Below are positions 18,371 to 28,431 of a DNA stretch of 64,000 bases, piece after piece. The stretch is from Hyphomicrobiales bacterium (GTDB lineage: Bacteria; Pseudomonadota; Alphaproteobacteria; Rhizobiales; Rhizobiaceae). A program made the translations under genes and the position numbers. Where the stretch lies: assembly GCA_900473205.1 (NCBI GenBank), contig UCLB01000007.1, forward strand, positions 124,001 through 188,000, written 5' to 3'. Position 1 is the stretch's first letter. Each line of letters opens with the position of its first letter. The notes below the pieces were generated by a model that worked only from the letters and a program-made list of their open reading frames with translations, was not told the DNA's origin and did no database searches.

Positions 18371-18386
18371 GCAGGTTCGGGAGTGG

Positions 18387-18413
18387 AAAGGCCATCACAA
18401 GCCGCCTTTTTTT
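18387..18413 (+). terminator. Probable terminator after the DenD-like gene
   Basis: A short stem, AAAGGC with GCCTTT and an 11-base loop, runs straight into seven T residues 17 bases after the stop. The stem is only 6 bp, so strength is uncertain. The following bases to 18634 are AT-rich with no gene and presumably hold the promoter of the next operon; no clear operator is seen there. Confidence 0.5.
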
Positions 18414-18634
18414 GTATTTGAGCCCCGTTGGATGACGAGTTATCCACCGATCCCAAATCTTACAATAGCAATGGTTTCCAACGCTGAGCTTTGTTGAAGC
18501 ATATTAAACTACTCTGAGCATTTTTTACGCAACATCGTTTTGATGTATATTTCCTCACCAAATCTTGCGTTTACATTTCAATAAAGCCATCATAGCATCT
18601 CCATAATGCAATTTATGAATAATGAGGCCTCAGG

Positions 18635-20116
18635 GTGACAACCCTTGAAAACCAACGTCCGGACTCATTGAAAGCTCTCGAAGAGCGGCTTCAGCTCGAC
18701 CTCCTTTGGCTGAACCTGCCGCCAAAGACATGGATGCCTGCGCTTACCTCCAACGGTCAGACTGTGCTCGATGTCGCTGTCATCGGCGCCGGTCTCTGCG
18801 GCCTCGTCACCCTTGCAGCTTTGAAAAAACTGGGCATCGAAAATGCCTGTGCTTTCGACCGTGCCTCGGAAGGCCGCGAAGGACCGTGGGTGACGTTTGC
18901 CCGCATGGAAACCCTGCGCACGCGCAAGGAAGCCGCAGGCCCGGCTTTGGGTATTCCGTCCTTGACCTTCAGAGCCTGGTTTGAAGCGCAATACGACGCG
19001 CAGGCCTATCTCGATATGGGGCTTATTCCGCGCACCATGTGGATGGACTACCTCGTCTGGTACCGGCGGGTTCTGTCTTTGAGTGTCGTGAACGATACGG
19101 CCCTTCAGACCATGCAGCGTCGTGATGACGGGTTGATTTCCCTGTCGTTGCGAAATGGCGAAACAGTGAAAGACGTTCTCGCCCGCCGCGTCGTGCTGGC
19201 CACCGGCCTTGATGGCTTAGGCGCACCGACCATGCCAGAGGTCGCCGGGCGCGTGCCATCACATTTCATCCGCCATGGCGCTGACTTGATCGACCGCGCT
19301 GAGTTCAAAGACAAGCGCGTTTCCGTCGTGGGTGCCGGTGCTTCTGCCATGGATAATGCCGCAGCAGCGCTTGAGGCTGGCGCAGCACGCGTCGATATCT
19401 TCATTCGTCGCGCCGATATTCCCCGCATCGACAAGTTCACCGGTGTCGGAAGCCAGGGGATGACGCAGGGTTATGTCGGCCTGCCGGATGCGGATAAATG
19501 GACCTATATGGTCGCGGGCGAAAGGGCGCAGATTCCCCCTCCCCGCCACAGTGTGCTGCGCGTTTCCAAACATCCCAACGCTTTCTTCCATCTGGCAAGT
19601 CCCATCAAAGACCTTGCGGACAATGGGAACAGCGTATCGGTCGTAACACCGAAGGGACGTCACGAAACGGACTTCGTGATTTTTGCCACCGGCTTTTCCG
19701 TCGATTTTAGCAGGCGTCCTGAATTTGCGATGCTTGCTGACACAATCCAGCTCTGGCGCGATGCCTATACGCCGCCGCTGGGCTGGGAACATGGAGGCAT
19801 GGGTTCTATGCCCTATCTCGGCCCTTCGTTCGAATTTTTGGCCAAGCCCGGTGTGGAGGCAGAAGCCGCCCGTGCAGTGTCCAACATATTCTGTTTTGCC
19901 TACCCCGCCGTGCCATCGCACGGAAAAATCACCAGCGGCATTCCATCGATCAGCGATGGCGCCGCCCGCCTTTCCACCGGCATTGCGCGCTCACTCTTCG
20001 TTGAAGACCGCGCTTACCATCTGGATCGCTTCACCAATTTCGAAACGCCGGAACTGTTTGGCGACGAGTGGAGCGATGCGGATCAGCTTCAGGAGATAAA
20101 CCGTGCAAATGGATGA
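18635..20116 (+). CDS. Flavin-containing monooxygenase-like FAD/NAD(P)-binding protein
   Basis: A 493-residue two-dinucleotide-fold protein: FAD motif GAGLCG at 51-56, a second Rossmann motif GAGASA about residue 230, and a late ATGF motif (FVIFATGFSVDF), the usual layout of FMO/Baeyer-Villiger-type monooxygenases. It starts at GTG and opens a ten-gene run in one direction. It could oxygenate N, S or a ketone in the imported compound. The canonical FMO or BVMO fingerprint between the two Rossmann motifs was not recognised, so the reaction is left open. Confidence 0.82.
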   Translation: MTTLENQRPDSLKALEERLQLDLLWLNLPPKTWMPALTSNGQTVLDVAVIGAGLCGLVTLAALKKLGIENACAFDRASEGREGPWVTFARMETLRTRKEAAGPALGIPSLTFRAWFEAQYDAQAYLDMGLIPRTMWMDYLVWYRRVLSLSVVNDTALQTMQRRDDGLISLSLRNGETVKDVLARRVVLATGLDGLGAPTMPEVAGRVPSHFIRHGADLIDRAEFKDKRVSVVGAGASAMDNAAAALEAGAARVDIFIRRADIPRIDKFTGVGSQGMTQGYVGLPDADKWTYMVAGERAQIPPPRHSVLRVSKHPNAFFHLASPIKDLADNGNSVSVVTPKGRHETDFVIFATGFSVDFSRRPEFAMLADTIQLWRDAYTPPLGWEHGGMGSMPYLGPSFEFLAKPGVEAEAARAVSNIFCFAYPAVPSHGKITSGIPSISDGAARLSTGIARSLFVEDRAYHLDRFTNFETPELFGDEWSDADQLQEINRANG

Positions 20117-20750
20117 TACCAAGCCGACACTCCAGATTTTCTACGGCATTTCTTCACCATGGGCCTACTTCGGCGCACAGAAGGCAGCAGCCGTTGCGCG
20201 TGACAATGGCGCGAAGATCAAACTTCGGCCCATTCGCATTATCGAGGCAAATGGCGGTATTCCGCTGAGAAAACGCCCGGATGCGCGACAGGCCTATCAT
20301 GATGTCGAGTTGCGGCGCTGGCGTGAATATCTCGACATTCCGCTGAACCTGAAACCAAAATTCTATCCATGCCGCACGATCGAACTCGCCGCCCAAGCCG
20401 TTATCGCGCTTCAGAATGCCGGGCTGGATGCCATTTCATTTTCCTTCGCCGTGCAACAGGCGCTCTGGGCTGAAAACCGCGATATCGCCGATATTGTCAC
20501 GCTGCAGGAGATCGGGCAGGAAGCTTTGGGATGCGCTGCCGTGAAGCTCATCGTTGAAGAGCAGCCAGAGGCCGTCGTGGATGAATGGAACGGCAATTTG
20601 GCGGAAGCAGAGCGGCTCGGCATTTTTGGAACGCCGACCTATGTGCTGGGTAAGGAATTGTTCTGGGGACAGGATCGCCTCGATTTTGTTGACCGGGCAC
20701 TCAAAGCTATCAAGCAGAAGAACGAAACATTGAAGGAACTGGCCGAATGA
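20103..20750 (+). CDS. DsbA-family protein of the 2-hydroxychromene-2-carboxylate isomerase / kappa-GST type
   Basis: This 215-residue thioredoxin-fold protein has SSPWAYFG at 17-24, with serine where DsbA has its CxxC cysteines, as in HCCA isomerase and kappa glutathione transferases, and the cis-Pro loop FGTPTYVL near the C-terminus. These proteins use glutathione as cofactor or co-substrate. The GTG at 20103 is 7 bases after AGGAG and overlaps the monooxygenase stop; an ATG two codons later is possible. Its last codon overlaps the next start. A glutathione-dependent isomerisation or conjugation step is inferred. Confidence 0.83.
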   Translation: MQMDDTKPTLQIFYGISSPWAYFGAQKAAAVARDNGAKIKLRPIRIIEANGGIPLRKRPDARQAYHDVELRRWREYLDIPLNLKPKFYPCRTIELAAQAVIALQNAGLDAISFSFAVQQALWAENRDIADIVTLQEIGQEALGCAAVKLIVEEQPEAVVDEWNGNLAEAERLGIFGTPTYVLGKELFWGQDRLDFVDRALKAIKQKNETLKELAE

Positions 20751-21745
20751 CCGATACGCAATTGCACGACAAGGCGATCATCGTCGATGGCTTGCAGACC
20801 TGCCAGTGGAGCCGCGAGATTTTCGAAGAAATGCGCGCCGGTGGGTTAACCGCCGTCAATGTCTCTTCCCTGCTTTGGGAAAATTTCCGCGAAGGCATCG
20901 CCTATGTCTCGGAATGGAAGCGCTTTATCCGCGAGAATGACGACATTCTGCGCCCAGTTCGCTCCGTCGCCGATATTCATGCCGCGAAGGCCGAGGGCAA
21001 GACCGGCATCATCATCGGCTGGCAGAACACGTCTCCGCTGGAAGACAAGCTGGATTACGTCGAAATCTTCAAGGATCTCGGCGTGGGCATCATGCAGATG
21101 ACCTATAATACCCAGAACTATTCCGGTGCCGGATATCTGGAAGAGGTCGATAGCGGCCTGACAGGCTTTGGCAAGGAAGTGCTGTCGGAAATGAACCGCG
21201 TCGGTGTATTGTGCGATCTCAGCCATGTGGGCGACAAGACATCAGCGGATGTCATTGCGCAATCGAAATCGCCGGTGTGTATTTCACATATTCTTCCGCG
21301 TGCATTGCGTGACGTAAAGCGCAACAAGCCGGACGATCTTTTTCTGGCATGTGCGGAAAAGGGTGGCCTGATTGGTGTCAGCCTTTTTGCCCCGGGCCTC
21401 GCGGCTGGAAATGACGCGACCGTCGAAGACTATCTCGATGCCATGGCCTACATCATCGATCTCGTCGGTGAAGATCACGTCGGTATCGGCACGGACTTCT
21501 CGCTGGACCGCCCACGCCCCGGCCCATGGCTTTTGTGGGCCAATAAGGACAAGGGCACCGCGCGCAAGCTGACCGAATTCGGCAACGTCAAGATTAACAA
21601 GCCAAAGGGCATTGAGCGGATGACGGATATGCCCAACCTGACATCACGGATGCTGGCACGCGGCTGGAGCGAAGAATTGGTTTTAAAACTCTTGGGCCAG
21701 AACTGGCTACATGTCCTGGATCGTGCCTGGACACCAACGGCATGA
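20747..21745 (+). CDS. Membrane-dipeptidase-family (peptidase M19) protein with altered metal site
   Basis: A 332-residue TIM-barrel protein of the renal dipeptidase family. It keeps CDLSHVG (H160), ISHILPRAL (H181), KRNKPDD and GIGTDFS (D250). The HxD zinc motif normally found as DGHxD is DGLQT (14-18), the EGG region reads GWQN (91-94), and the THS histidine is Y120. It should therefore lack at least one of the two zinc sites and may not be an ordinary dipeptidase. It is coupled to the preceding gene by ATGA. It may hydrolyse an amide in the imported substrate with one metal, or bind without cleaving. Confidence 0.8.
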   Translation: MTDTQLHDKAIIVDGLQTCQWSREIFEEMRAGGLTAVNVSSLLWENFREGIAYVSEWKRFIRENDDILRPVRSVADIHAAKAEGKTGIIIGWQNTSPLEDKLDYVEIFKDLGVGIMQMTYNTQNYSGAGYLEEVDSGLTGFGKEVLSEMNRVGVLCDLSHVGDKTSADVIAQSKSPVCISHILPRALRDVKRNKPDDLFLACAEKGGLIGVSLFAPGLAAGNDATVEDYLDAMAYIIDLVGEDHVGIGTDFSLDRPRPGPWLLWANKDKGTARKLTEFGNVKINKPKGIERMTDMPNLTSRMLARGWSEELVLKLLGQNWLHVLDRAWTPTA

Positions 21746-21850
21746 CAGTTGTAGTGGCGAAAATCATAAACCGCAGATATGAATAACCGACCTATTCGCA
21801 GTCACATATCACATGGCGCACATCGCCAAAAACGGAACTGGAGAGAGGAA

Positions 21851-22933
21851 ATGAAGAAGACTATGCAGAGTGGAATTTCCAAAACCCTTCTCCGCGCCGG
21901 CGCAGTGGTTGCGGCCTTCGCGGCATTGATGGGATCGGCATCCGCACAGGATGCATCGACCAAAGGCACCGTCAACATCGTCGGCTTCTCCGGCGTATTT
22001 GCCGATAACTATCAGAAATTCATCATCAATGCCTTCAAGGAGAAATATCCGGGCATCGACGTCACCTATCAGCAGAGCAAAAATTCTGCAGAAACACTCG
22101 CGCTTTTGACGCTTCAGCGCGCTGACCCGAAGGTTGATGTCGCGTTGATCGATGTTTCCGTAGCTATCAAGGCCAGCAAAGAGGGTATCTTTTCCAAGCT
22201 GGACGCGGCGAAGGTTCCCAATATTGCCGAGGCACCGGACTGGGCCCGCATCGATGGTGACAAGGCCATCGCCTTTTCTCAGGACAATCTGGCAATCCTT
22301 TACAACACCGACGCCGTGAAGGAACCGCCAACCAGCTGGAACGATCTGACCGACCCGAAATACAAGGGCAAGATCGCAGCAAAGCTGGGCGATACACGCG
22401 GCGTCATTCTGCTGCCGATCCTCAGCAAATTGCAGGGCGCGGATTACAAGCAGACCATCGATCCCGGCATCGAGAAGCTGACGGAAATCGCTCCCAATGT
22501 TTCGACATGGGAACCGGCACCGGATTGCTATGCGGTCGTGCAGAGTGGTGAAGTCGATCTTTCGATCTGCTGGAATGGTCGCGCGCAGTATTTGCATGAT
22601 ACACAGGGCGGCAAGATCGCAGTCGCGGCACCCAAGGAAGGCTCCATCGGCCAGACCAACACGATCGGCCTTGTCGAAGGCTCCAAGAATGCCGAAGCCG
22701 CGCAGCTTTTCGTCAATTATGCGCTGAGCGCCGAGGCACAGGCTGCCTTTGCCGAAAAGAGCTTCTACGGCCCGGTTAACACCAAGGTGAGCCTGCCGGA
22801 CGCTGTGGCTGCCCGCATCTACGGCTCTAAGGAAGCGCAGGCCGCGCAAATGTCGCTCGACTGGAACTTCGTTGCCGAGAAATATTCGGCATGGATCCAG
22901 CGCATCAATCGCGAAGTCATCGCACTCAACTGA
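21851..22933 (+). CDS. ABC transporter substrate-binding protein, PotD/PotF (polyamine-type) family
   Basis: A 360-residue periplasmic protein with a Sec signal peptide (MKKTMQSGISKTLLRAGAVV..., cleavage near ASA) and a class-F binding-protein pattern (VNIVGFSGVFADNYQKFIINAFKEKYPGIDV). The ATG at 21851 follows GAGAGGA directly; an in-frame ATG at 21779 has no such site. Close homologues bind polyamines, opines, thiamine or iron; the acidic polyamine pocket residues were not traced. It is first of a complete PotFGHI-like importer. Confidence 0.88.
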   Translation: MKKTMQSGISKTLLRAGAVVAAFAALMGSASAQDASTKGTVNIVGFSGVFADNYQKFIINAFKEKYPGIDVTYQQSKNSAETLALLTLQRADPKVDVALIDVSVAIKASKEGIFSKLDAAKVPNIAEAPDWARIDGDKAIAFSQDNLAILYNTDAVKEPPTSWNDLTDPKYKGKIAAKLGDTRGVILLPILSKLQGADYKQTIDPGIEKLTEIAPNVSTWEPAPDCYAVVQSGEVDLSICWNGRAQYLHDTQGGKIAVAAPKEGSIGQTNTIGLVEGSKNAEAAQLFVNYALSAEAQAAFAEKSFYGPVNTKVSLPDAVAARIYGSKEAQAAQMSLDWNFVAEKYSAWIQRINREVIALN

Positions 22934-22956
22934 TCGTTAAAGGAAAACTGGACGCC

Positions 22957-24024
22957 ATGGCTGAACAGCACGTCATCATCGACAATCTCGTGAAGACCTA
23001 TGCAGGCGCCCAGAAACCCTCTGTGGATCACGTCAGCTTCTCGTTGCCGCGCGGCGAGATGCTGGCGCTGCTTGGGCCCTCCGGCTGCGGAAAGACGACG
23101 ATCCTGCGAATGATCGCCGGTCTCATCGACCCGACATCCGGCGCGATCCGGGTCGATGGCAAGGACGTGTCTTCCACACCGGTCTACAAACGCAACATGG
23201 GCATGGTGTTTCAGGCCTATGCGCTGTTTCCGCATATGACGGTTGCCGAAAACATTTCCTTCGGTCTGGAAATGCGCAATGTCGGTCGTGCAGAACGGGA
23301 AGAGCGCGTCAACAAAGCGCTCGATCTCGTGAAGCTGACGGGGCTCGGTGCACGCAAGGTCGCCCAGCTTTCCGGCGGGCAGCAACAGCGTGCGGCAATT
23401 GCCCGCTCGCTCGTTATCGAACCGGAACTGCTGCTTCTCGATGAGCCGCTTTCCAACCTCGACGCCAAATTGCGTGACGAGATGCGCGATGAAATTCGCG
23501 AAATCCAGGCCCGCACCGGCGTTACCGCCATCTTCGTGACGCATGATCAGGACGAAGCGCTGTCCATGGCGGATCGCCTCGCGGTCATGTCGAATGGCAG
23601 GCTGGAGCAAATCGGCACGCCGCGCCAGATATTCGACCGCCCACAGACCGAATTCGTGGCGTCCTTCATCGGCGCCGGAACCTTCTTCGAGGGAGAGGCC
23701 GTCGAACCGGGCCTCGCCGTCGTCGATGACCTGAAAACGATACGCTTTACAGGCACCGCACCGGTCGGTGCCCGGGTCAAGCTGATGATCCGCCCGCACC
23801 GCCTTCGTCTTAGCGAAGGCGCGGCGATTGCTAACACCTTCAAAGGCACGGTCGAGCATATTGTCTATCGCGGGCAGATACTGACCATGAACGTGCGATG
23901 CGGCAAAAAGCTTTTGCAAGCCGATCTGCCGACGCATGCCGGCTCTCTTCCCGAAAAGGGCAGTGAAGTCACGCTTTCCGTCGCGCCTGAAGATGTCACC
24001 CTTATCGGTGAGGAAGCACGATGA
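22957..24024 (+). CDS. ABC transporter ATP-binding protein, PotA/PotG family
   Basis: A 355-residue ATPase with Walker A GPSGCGKTT, signature LSGGQQQR, Walker [12 protein letters not shown], the H-loop FVTHDQDEA and a C-terminal TOBE domain. The ATG at 22957 follows AGGAAAA and is preferred over one at 22891 inside the preceding gene. It is followed by the two permeases with overlapping starts. Confidence 0.92.
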   Translation: MAEQHVIIDNLVKTYAGAQKPSVDHVSFSLPRGEMLALLGPSGCGKTTILRMIAGLIDPTSGAIRVDGKDVSSTPVYKRNMGMVFQAYALFPHMTVAENISFGLEMRNVGRAEREERVNKALDLVKLTGLGARKVAQLSGGQQQRAAIARSLVIEPELLLLDEPLSNLDAKLRDEMRDEIREIQARTGVTAIFVTHDQDEALSMADRLAVMSNGRLEQIGTPRQIFDRPQTEFVASFIGAGTFFEGEAVEPGLAVVDDLKTIRFTGTAPVGARVKLMIRPHRLRLSEGAAIANTFKGTVEHIVYRGQILTMNVRCGKKLLQADLPTHAGSLPEKGSEVTLSVAPEDVTLIGEEAR

Positions 24025-24905
24025 GTGCCGCGGTCGCGACAGAAACGGGCAAGCAGTCTTCGGGTGCACCACGCGGTGTGCTTCTTCTGCTGCTGGTGCC
24101 GGGGCTTGCCGCTCTTGTCGTCACTTTCGTCTTGCCATTGATCTGGCTGTTTCGTGCTTCCTTTGCGTCTTCGACCATCGCTGCATTCAGCGGCGGCGAC
24201 TGGACCGCGCAATCCTATTCGACTGTGGTTTTCGATCCGTTTTACTGGCGCGTGGCGTGGAACACGCTGGTACTTGGTTTCAATGTGGCCCTGTTTGCCG
24301 TCATCCTGTCCTATCCAATCGCGCTTTTCCTAGCGCGCACTGAAAGCCGCTGGCGCGGCGTGTTGACGGCACTGGCGGTTGCACCGCTGCTGACGTCATC
24401 CGTTGTCCGGACTTATGGCTGGATGGTCATTCTGGGCGACAAGGGTGTCATCAACAGCACCCTGCAATCGCTATCCTTGACCGATGGCGTCATCAGGCTG
24501 ACGAATAACAGCTTCGGCGCGACCGTCGCGCTTGTCGAAATCCTGATGCCCTACGCCATCCTTGCCATGCTGAGCGGCTTCGGTCGCCTGAATGCGCAGC
24601 TAGAAGAAGCCGCAGCCATGTTGGGTGCCAATCGCCTGAAGGTTTTCACCCGCATCATTCTGCCGCTCAGTTTGCCCGGCGTGCTGACTGCGGCACTTCT
24701 GGTTTTCGTTCTGGCCATCTCCGCCTTCGTCACCCCACGATTGATGGGTGGCGGGCGCGTTTTCGTCCTTGGCACGGAAGTCTTCAACGAAGCGACGGTG
24801 ACACTGAACTGGCCACTTGCGGCGGCGCTCTCCGTCATGCTGCTTCTTCTTTTCAGCAGCATCATTGTCATGTACCAGCGCGCGTTGCGCTCTTTGGAGG
24901 CGTGA
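24021..24905 (+). CDS. ABC transporter permease, PotB/PotH type
   Basis: A 294-residue inner-membrane protein with six predicted helices and the EAA loop (EEAAAMLGANRLKVFTRIILPLSLPG). Its ATG overlaps the ATPase stop as ATGA. It forms the channel with the PotC-like permease. Confidence 0.92.
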   Translation: MSAAVATETGKQSSGAPRGVLLLLLVPGLAALVVTFVLPLIWLFRASFASSTIAAFSGGDWTAQSYSTVVFDPFYWRVAWNTLVLGFNVALFAVILSYPIALFLARTESRWRGVLTALAVAPLLTSSVVRTYGWMVILGDKGVINSTLQSLSLTDGVIRLTNNSFGATVALVEILMPYAILAMLSGFGRLNAQLEEAAAMLGANRLKVFTRIILPLSLPGVLTAALLVFVLAISAFVTPRLMGGGRVFVLGTEVFNEATVTLNWPLAAALSVMLLLLFSSIIVMYQRALRSLEA

Positions 24906-24913
24906 GGCGGACC

Positions 24914-25705
24914 ATGCGCAACAATCTCCTAGGCCGCATCACCTGGAACAGCCTGATTACGCTGCTTTATCTGTTCCTTTTGGCACCGATCATCATCGTA
25001 TTCATCATTTCCTTCGATACGCGGCAATATCTGGCATTTCCGCCGGAAAGCTTCTCGTTCGGCTCTTATGTGAAGGTCTTCGAGAACGCGAAGTTCATCT
25101 CCGCATTCTGGCGCAGCCTGATCATCGGCGTCATCGTGGGTTCTGCCGCCGTTGTGTCCGGCATGCTGCTGTCCTTTTCGCTGGTGCGGTACAAGTTTCG
25201 CGGCAAAGGCGCGGTCAATTTTCTGATCCTCGCACCGTTTCTCGTCCCCCATATCGTGCTGGCCGTCGGCATCATGCTTGTCATTGCACCGATTGGTCTG
25301 CTGGACAGCTACCCCGGCATCGTTCTCGCGCATCTCGGCATCACCATTCCCTATACGGTGCGGACCATCACCATGAGCCTGATGGCCGTCGATATCCGCG
25401 TTGAAGAGGCTGCGCTCGTCCACGGTGCTTCACCGGCCAAGGTGTTCTGGCGCATCACGCTGCCATTGGTGCGACCGGGGCTGATTGCCGGTGCCGTCAT
25501 CGCATTTCTGATCTCATTCGATGAGGCGACGATTTCGCTGTTCATCGTTTCGGTCAAGGCATCGACGTTGCCGACGGAAATCTATCACTACCTTGAATAT
25601 TCCACCGATCCACAAATCGCAGCACTCTCCGTCATCCTCATTCTCATTTCGATTACGGTTGTCGTGGCGGTCGAGAAGCTGATCGGTCTGCGCAAGGCAT
25701 TATAA
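24914..25705 (+). CDS. ABC transporter permease, PotC/PotI type
   Basis: A 263-residue permease with the EAA loop (EEAALVHGASPAKVFWRITLPLVRPG). The ATG at 24914 is preceded by GAGGCGG. A GTG at 24902, overlapping the previous stop, would add four residues and cannot be excluded. It is the second channel subunit of the PotFGHI-like importer; the esterase gene starts two bases after its stop. Confidence 0.9.
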   Translation: MRNNLLGRITWNSLITLLYLFLLAPIIIVFIISFDTRQYLAFPPESFSFGSYVKVFENAKFISAFWRSLIIGVIVGSAAVVSGMLLSFSLVRYKFRGKGAVNFLILAPFLVPHIVLAVGIMLVIAPIGLLDSYPGIVLAHLGITIPYTVRTITMSLMAVDIRVEEAALVHGASPAKVFWRITLPLVRPGLIAGAVIAFLISFDEATISLFIVSVKASTLPTEIYHYLEYSTDPQIAALSVILILISITVVVAVEKLIGLRKAL

Positions 25706-25706
25706 G

Positions 25707-27227
25707 ATGATTGTCGAGACCAAAGCCGGACGGGTCGAAGGTTTCGAGGAAAACGGATATCACGTTTTTCTGGGCGTACCCTATGCTGCGCCCATTACGC
25801 CGGAGCGGCGTTTCATGGCGCCGCAGCCGGTTGCTCCGTGGTCCGGCGTGCGCCCGGCAAAACGCCTCAGTGCCGTTTGCTCGCAAATACCGACTTACGG
25901 ACCAGTGGGTAAGGCCGCAACCTCAAAGCTGGACTTCGGCACGGATTTTCTGACGGTCAACATCCGCACGTCTTCGCTCAATGGCTCAGCGCCTGTACTG
26001 GTCTGGATACACGGCGGCGGTTATGCGGTGGGCTCCGCCAATGAGGCCGTGTTGCAAAGCGGCGCGTTTGCCGCAAGCGGGATCGTGGAAGTCACAGTCA
26101 ATTATCGTCTGGGCGCGCTTGGTTTTCTGCATCTAAACGATGGCTCGCCTGATAATCGCGGGCTGCTCGATCAGATCGCTGCACTGGAATGGGTTCGAGA
26201 CAATATCGCTGCCTTTGGCGGAGATGCTAAACGCATGACCTTTGCAGGGCGCTCGGCGGGTGGCTTTTCCGTTGCAGCGGTGATGGCCATGCCCAAAGCC
26301 AAAGGCCTGTTTGCCAAGGCCATGCCACAAAGCGGCGCCAGCACCGGCATCGCTACACTGCAGGATGCGCAAAAGCTCAACCGTCGCCTGCTGGAGCGAC
26401 TTCAGGTGACGGAAGCGGAACTGATCGATGTGCCGCTCGAAACACTGCTGATTGCCCAGCGCGATCTCTGCAATCAGTCCTATGAGGACCATGACTTCGA
26501 GCGCGACGGGTCAGCAGCGATGCTGGGCGTTCCCTTCGTGCCGGTCATCGACGGTATTTCACTTCCGGGTCATCCCGAGGAACTGGCCGCAAAAGGCGAG
26601 GTCGCGCAGGTGCCAATGATGATCGGCTGCACGACGGGCGAATATGTCACCCATGCCACCGCCCAGCCGCAGGACATGGATTTTTACGGTGCTGCCCGCC
26701 TGCTGCACGAACGCGTACGTCCCATGGGTTTGACAGGTGAAGAGATCGTTTCGCGCTATCGTCATGCTCTTCCAGACCACAGCCCGCTCGGTATCTGGCG
26801 CGCCATGGCGGGCGATCTGGTTTTCCAAAACCCCGCAACACGTTTTGCCCAATTGCACGCCCGCTTCCAGCCAGTTTACAAATATCTCTATGGAACGCTG
26901 GAGGCTGACGAGCTTGGTGCGCCGCATGGTGCGGAGGTCGGCGCGGTCTGGTATCGCCAAGGCATGGATGTGAACAGCCTGCCCGAACGGCAGCGTCCGA
27001 GCGACACCGTATTTGCCAAGGCCATCCACGATATATGGGTTTCGTTCATCCGCGATGAGGCACCCCGAACGCCGGTTGGTTTCTGGCCGCGTTTCACGGC
27101 CGACAAACCCACCGTGCTTCATGCCGACAACGGCGATTTCCGCTTGGCGACCGATCCTTTCCAAGATAGGACAAATTTGTGGAAAGATATTCCACAAAAC
27201 CATTCACGGAGAGACGAAACATCGTGA
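25707..27227 (+). CDS. Type-B carboxylesterase family hydrolase
   Basis: A 506-residue alpha/beta hydrolase of the carboxylesterase/cholinesterase family, with oxyanion motif HGGG at 102-105 and nucleophile S183 in GRSAG (181-185), where most members have GESAG. A later GAPHGAEVG segment supplies the probable catalytic His. No signal peptide is present, so it should act on an ester after import by the preceding transporter. Embedding in the operon suggests the imported compound carries an ester or carbamate. Confidence 0.87.
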   Translation: MIVETKAGRVEGFEENGYHVFLGVPYAAPITPERRFMAPQPVAPWSGVRPAKRLSAVCSQIPTYGPVGKAATSKLDFGTDFLTVNIRTSSLNGSAPVLVWIHGGGYAVGSANEAVLQSGAFAASGIVEVTVNYRLGALGFLHLNDGSPDNRGLLDQIAALEWVRDNIAAFGGDAKRMTFAGRSAGGFSVAAVMAMPKAKGLFAKAMPQSGASTGIATLQDAQKLNRRLLERLQVTEAELIDVPLETLLIAQRDLCNQSYEDHDFERDGSAAMLGVPFVPVIDGISLPGHPEELAAKGEVAQVPMMIGCTTGEYVTHATAQPQDMDFYGAARLLHERVRPMGLTGEEIVSRYRHALPDHSPLGIWRAMAGDLVFQNPATRFAQLHARFQPVYKYLYGTLEADELGAPHGAEVGAVWYRQGMDVNSLPERQRPSDTVFAKAIHDIWVSFIRDEAPRTPVGFWPRFTADKPTVLHADNGDFRLATDPFQDRTNLWKDIPQNHSRRDETS

Positions 27228-27297
27228 CAACAATCAATCGAGCATCGCAAACCCGCCAGACACAGCGCTTCTTTTCTGCAGGATGGAGTGCTGCGTG

Positions 27298-28431
27298 ATG
27301 TCAGATTGTCTCTCCACACCGCCAATCACGCCCCTGCCCGCCTGCGAAGACCGTGACTGGGCCCGCCGCGCCATCGGCATTCTTCAGGGCGATGGTCGTC
27401 GTTCTGCCGATACGCATCTTGTGAAGCCCGTGTTCAAAGGCTTGCGCGGCATTTCGATCTATCTGAAGGACGAGTCCACGCATCCGACCGGCAGCCTCAA
27501 GCACCGGCTGGCACGCTCTCTGTTTCTGTACGGCATCTGCAACGGCAAGATCGCGCAGGGCACGACGCTGGTCGAAGCATCATCCGGCTCCACGGCAGTC
27601 AGCGAAGCTTATTTCGCGCATCTGCTCGATCTGCCCTTCATCGCGGTGATGCCTCATTCGACAAGTCCGCAAAAGGTGGAAGCCATCGAGCGTTTTGGCG
27701 GCAAGTGCCATTTCGTTGATCGACCTTCGGAAGTCTACAACGTCGCAGAAAAGCTGGCTGCCGAAACGGGCGGGCACTATCTCGACCAGTTCACCTATGC
27801 CGAACGCGCCACTGACTGGCGCGGAAACAACAACATCGCCGATTCCATTTTCGAGCAGATGAGAAGCGAAGAACATCCCGAACCCGAATGGGTGGTGATG
27901 AATGCCGGAACCGGCGGCACATCAGCGACGATCGGTCGCTACATCCGCTACCGCAACCTTTCCACCCGCCTCTGCGTGGTGGATGTCGAACATTCCGCCT
28001 TTTACGCATCCTATATGACCGGCGACAGAAACGTGACCTGCGCGACGCCATCGCGCATCGAGGGTGTCGGGCGGCCACGCGTGGAGCCGTCTTTCATTCC
28101 CGGCGTGATCGACCACATGATCAAGATACCGGACGCCGCCTCCATTGCAGCCATGCACGTTCTGTCCGACCGGCTTTTCCGGCGTGTTGGCGGTTCGACT
28201 GGCACCAACTTCTTCGGCCTGTGCTGGATTGCCGCCGCGATGATGAAGGAAGGCAAGGAGGGCTCGCTGGTATCGCTGATCTGCGACAGCGGTGACCGCT
28301 ATGCCGCGACCTATTACAATCCCGACTGGCTGGCGAAGAACGGCATCGATATAACACCCTATCGCGATATGCTGGAAACCTTTATCGATAGCGGCGAATT
28401 CAGGAGTTTCGATGCCACCGGATTACCTTGA
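27298..28431 (+). CDS. Fold-type II PLP enzyme, cysteine synthase family
   Basis: This 377-residue protein has the PLP lysine K68 in HPTGSLKHR, the substrate loop SSGST at 95-99 and the phosphate-binding loop GTGGT at 204-208, as in O-acetylserine sulfhydrylase, cystathionine synthase and related beta-eliminases. The ATG at 27298 follows GGAG by 9 bases; in-frame upstream starts lie within the esterase gene. No sulfate assimilation genes are nearby, so a catabolic beta-replacement or beta-elimination is more likely than cysteine synthesis. The reaction is inference. Confidence 0.85.
   Translation: MSDCLSTPPITPLPACEDRDWARRAIGILQGDGRRSADTHLVKPVFKGLRGISIYLKDESTHPTGSLKHRLARSLFLYGICNGKIAQGTTLVEASSGSTAVSEAYFAHLLDLPFIAVMPHSTSPQKVEAIERFGGKCHFVDRPSEVYNVAEKLAAETGGHYLDQFTYAERATDWRGNNNIADSIFEQMRSEEHPEPEWVVMNAGTGGTSATIGRYIRYRNLSTRLCVVDVEHSAFYASYMTGDRNVTCATPSRIEGVGRPRVEPSFIPGVIDHMIKIPDAASIAAMHVLSDRLFRRVGGSTGTNFFGLCWIAAAMMKEGKEGSLVSLICDSGDRYAATYYNPDWLAKNGIDITPYRDMLETFIDSGEFRSFDATGLP

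Noticed and set aside
18414-18634. AT-rich gap searched for a small RNA, tRNA or short gene
   Set aside because: No cloverleaf, strong stem-T-run or ORF with ribosome-binding site was found; treated as promoter region only.
22167-22631. Short minus-strand frames opposite the Pot-type binding-protein gene with many Arg, Pro and Cys residues
   Set aside because: Typical third-position shadow of a GC-rich gene; no start signals.
22819-24072. A 417-codon open frame on the minus strand opposite the Pot-type ATPase
   Set aside because: No motif, unusual His/Asp/Arg content, and the opposite strand has a complete ABC ATPase.
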